64,000 nucleotides of DNA, taken from contig JAFHKN010000002.1 of NCBI GenBank assembly GCA_016937575.1, forward strand, positions 2,170,001 through 2,234,000. The letters are read 5' to 3'. The notes under the pieces were generated by a model. The model ran no database searches. It worked only from the letters and a program-made list of their open reading frames with translations, and was not told the origin of the DNA. Source of the DNA: Roseomonas aeriglobus. GTDB taxonomy: Bacteria > Pseudomonadota > Alphaproteobacteria > Sphingomonadales > Sphingomonadaceae. The position numbers and the translations under genes were made by a program. Of the stretch, positions 62,671 to 64,000 are shown piece after piece (position 1 is the first letter of the stretch; every line of letters starts with the position of its first letter).

Positions 62671-64000
62671 ATGACGAGCCTTCCCACGCCTCCCGTCGCC
62701 AAGCGGCAGTCCAGCACCACCACCCACCACGGCATCGAGATCACCGACGACTGGGCATGGCTGCGCGACGCCGGTTACCCCAAGGTCACCGACCGCGACG
62801 TGCTCGACTATCTCGAGGCCGAGAACGCCTATTTCGACGCCGTCATGGCGCCGTTGAAGCCGCTGACCGATACGCTGTTCCAGGAAATGCGCGCGCGCAT
62901 AAAGGAAGACGACGCGACCGTACCGCAGAAGGACGGCGACTATCTGTACTGGAGCGACCACGAAACCGGGGGCGAGTACCGCCGATGGTGGCGCAAGCCC
63001 GTCGCGGGCGGCGACGACCAGCTGATCCTCGACGAACCCGCGCTCGCCAAGGGTAAGGAATATTTTCGGCTGGGCGGGCTGTCGGTCAGCAACAACGGGC
63101 GGCTGCTCGCCTATGCCTATGACGACAACGGATCGGAGCGCTTCCTGCTGCGGGTGAAGGACCTGGAGACGGGCGAACACCTGCCCGATGAAATCCCGGG
63201 GCTGCTGAGCGACATCGTCTGGAACGCCGACGACAGCGGATTCCTCTATGGCCTCGCCAACGACCAGTGGCGGACCGACAACGCCCGCTTCCACCGGCTC
63301 GGCACCGATCCCAAGGACGACGTCGAGCTCTATCACGAGGACGACGAAGGCTACCGCGTCGGCGTCGGCGAAACCTCGTCGCGCAAGTGGATCGTGATTT
63401 CCACCGGCGACCATGTGACGAGCGAAATCCGCCTGCTTCCGGCCGACGACGTGTTCGCCGAGCCGATCCTCGTTGCCGCGCGCCAGACCGGCCGCGAATA
63501 TGATGTCGACGAGCATGACGGCACGCTGTTCATCCACACCAACGACACCGACCCGATGTGGCGGCTGGTCACCGCGCCGATCAGCGATCCGGGCAATTGG
63601 TCGGAGCTGATCCCGGCGGACCCGCATTTCTACATGACCGGCGTCGCCACCTTCGCCGACTTCTTCGTGGTCGAGGGGCGCGAGGACGGGCTCGATCAGA
63701 TCGAGATCCACTATTACGACGGGGCCCCCAAGCGCCGCATCCAGTTCCCCGAGGCAAGCTATGTCACGGGCCTGGGCGACAATCCGGAATATGCCGTCGA
63801 CACGCTGCGGCTGAGCTACCAGTCGATGGTCACGCCGGGCACGGTCTACGACTATGCGTTGAGCGATGGCGCGCTGACGGTGCGCAAGGTCCAGACGATC
63901 CCGAGCGGGTACGACGCGTCCAAGTACCGCACCGAGCGGCTGAAGATCGTCGCGCGCGACGGCGTCGAGGTGCCATGCTCGATCGTCTACCCCAAGGATT
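62671..64000 (+). CDS. Oligopeptidase B / prolyl oligopeptidase (S9), partial
   Basis: The first 443 residues are present; the catalytic C-terminal domain is off the right edge. The N-terminal segment (HHGIEITDDWAWLRD) and the seven-bladed propeller blades (SVSNNGRLLAYAYDDNG; FLYGLANDQWRTDNARFHRLG) fit S9A oligopeptidase B, which cleaves small peptides after basic residues. The part visible ends at VPCSIVYPKD, the start of the hydrolase domain. Substrate class (PtrB versus POP) remains uncertain. Confidence 0.85.
   Translation, partial: MTSLPTPPVAKRQSSTTTHHGIEITDDWAWLRDAGYPKVTDRDVLDYLEAENAYFDAVMAPLKPLTDTLFQEMRARIKEDDATVPQKDGDYLYWSDHETGGEYRRWWRKPVAGGDDQLILDEPALAKGKEYFRLGGLSVSNNGRLLAYAYDDNGSERFLLRVKDLETGEHLPDEIPGLLSDIVWNADDSGFLYGLANDQWRTDNARFHRLGTDPKDDVELYHEDDEGYRVGVGETSSRKWIVISTGDHVTSEIRLLPADDVFAEPILVAARQTGREYDVDEHDGTLFIHTNDTDPMWRLVTAPISDPGNWSELIPADPHFYMTGVATFADFFVVEGREDGLDQIEIHYYDGAPKRRIQFPEASYVTGLGDNPEYAVDTLRLSYQSMVTPGTVYDYALSDGALTVRKVQTIPSGYDASKYRTERLKIVARDGVEVPCSIVYPKD

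Overview
The window looks like a chromosomal segment of a sphingomonad (Alphaproteobacteria, Sphingomonadales, probably Sphingomonas or a close relative). The evidence is the high GC content, the style of RpoB, RpoC, CpdR and DnaK, a bacteriophytochrome with an HWE-type kinase, an alginate-export-type porin, DUF1289 and Mth938-like proteins, and REP-like palindromes of the kind often seen between sphingomonad genes. Gene order rather than a database search supports this assignment. No prophage, transposase, integrase or CRISPR array is visible.

Layout. 1-9.7 kb: a hybrid sensor kinase, tRNA-Pro(GGG), the yajC-secD-secF export operon with an Mth938-like gene, a GT4 glycosyltransferase, a glycine-zipper protein, a ~950 bp stretch with no convincing gene but a strong terminator, and a thioesterase. 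9.7-15.8 kb: an EF-hand protein, then purB-heme oxygenase-bacteriophytochrome as a tightly coupled unit, then a decayed TonB-family gene. 15.8-19 kb: dnaJ and dnaK. 19-21.7 kb: a PCu(A)C copper-chaperone lipoprotein, an HXXEE membrane protein, a PH-domain protein and a secreted hypothetical. 21.8-27.1 kb: a trans-4-hydroxy-L-proline catabolic cluster (GntR/FCD regulator, D-hydroxyproline dehydrogenase, hydroxyproline 2-epimerase, pyrroline-hydroxycarboxylate deaminase) with a divergent M24 X-Pro peptidase across a perfect palindromic operator. 27.2-33.4 kb: tRNA-Val(GAC), cpdR, N-formylglutamate amidohydrolase, a well-supported small RNA candidate, cytochrome b561, an FAD-linked oxidase, a RhlE-type helicase and a DUF1289 protein. 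33.4-37.8 kb: cysteine synthase, an L,D-transpeptidase, a lipoprotein, a cold-shock protein and small conserved proteins.

38-57 kb: rplJ-rplL and rpoB-rpoC are present but separated by about 9 kb of genes, mostly on the opposite strand: a serine hydrolase, threonine synthase, an orphan MbcA/ParS-type antitoxin, a frameshifted CocE-type hydrolase, and two distant paralogues of a signal peptide/low-complexity/TM/globular-domain protein. 57-64 kb: an alginate-export-type porin convergent with a GH43 protein, tRNA-Thr(GGT), small proteins, aminopeptidase P and the start of an S9 oligopeptidase.

The most interesting items are the small RNA at about 28739-28845 (promoter, three hairpins whose G-U pairs form only on one strand, C-rich loops, terminator), the gene-free 8.3-9.2 kb interval ending in an 11-bp terminator hairpin, the two pseudogenes (TonB and CocE), the paralogous TM protein pair, the small ORF paired with the orphan antitoxin, and the split ribosomal/RNA polymerase cluster.
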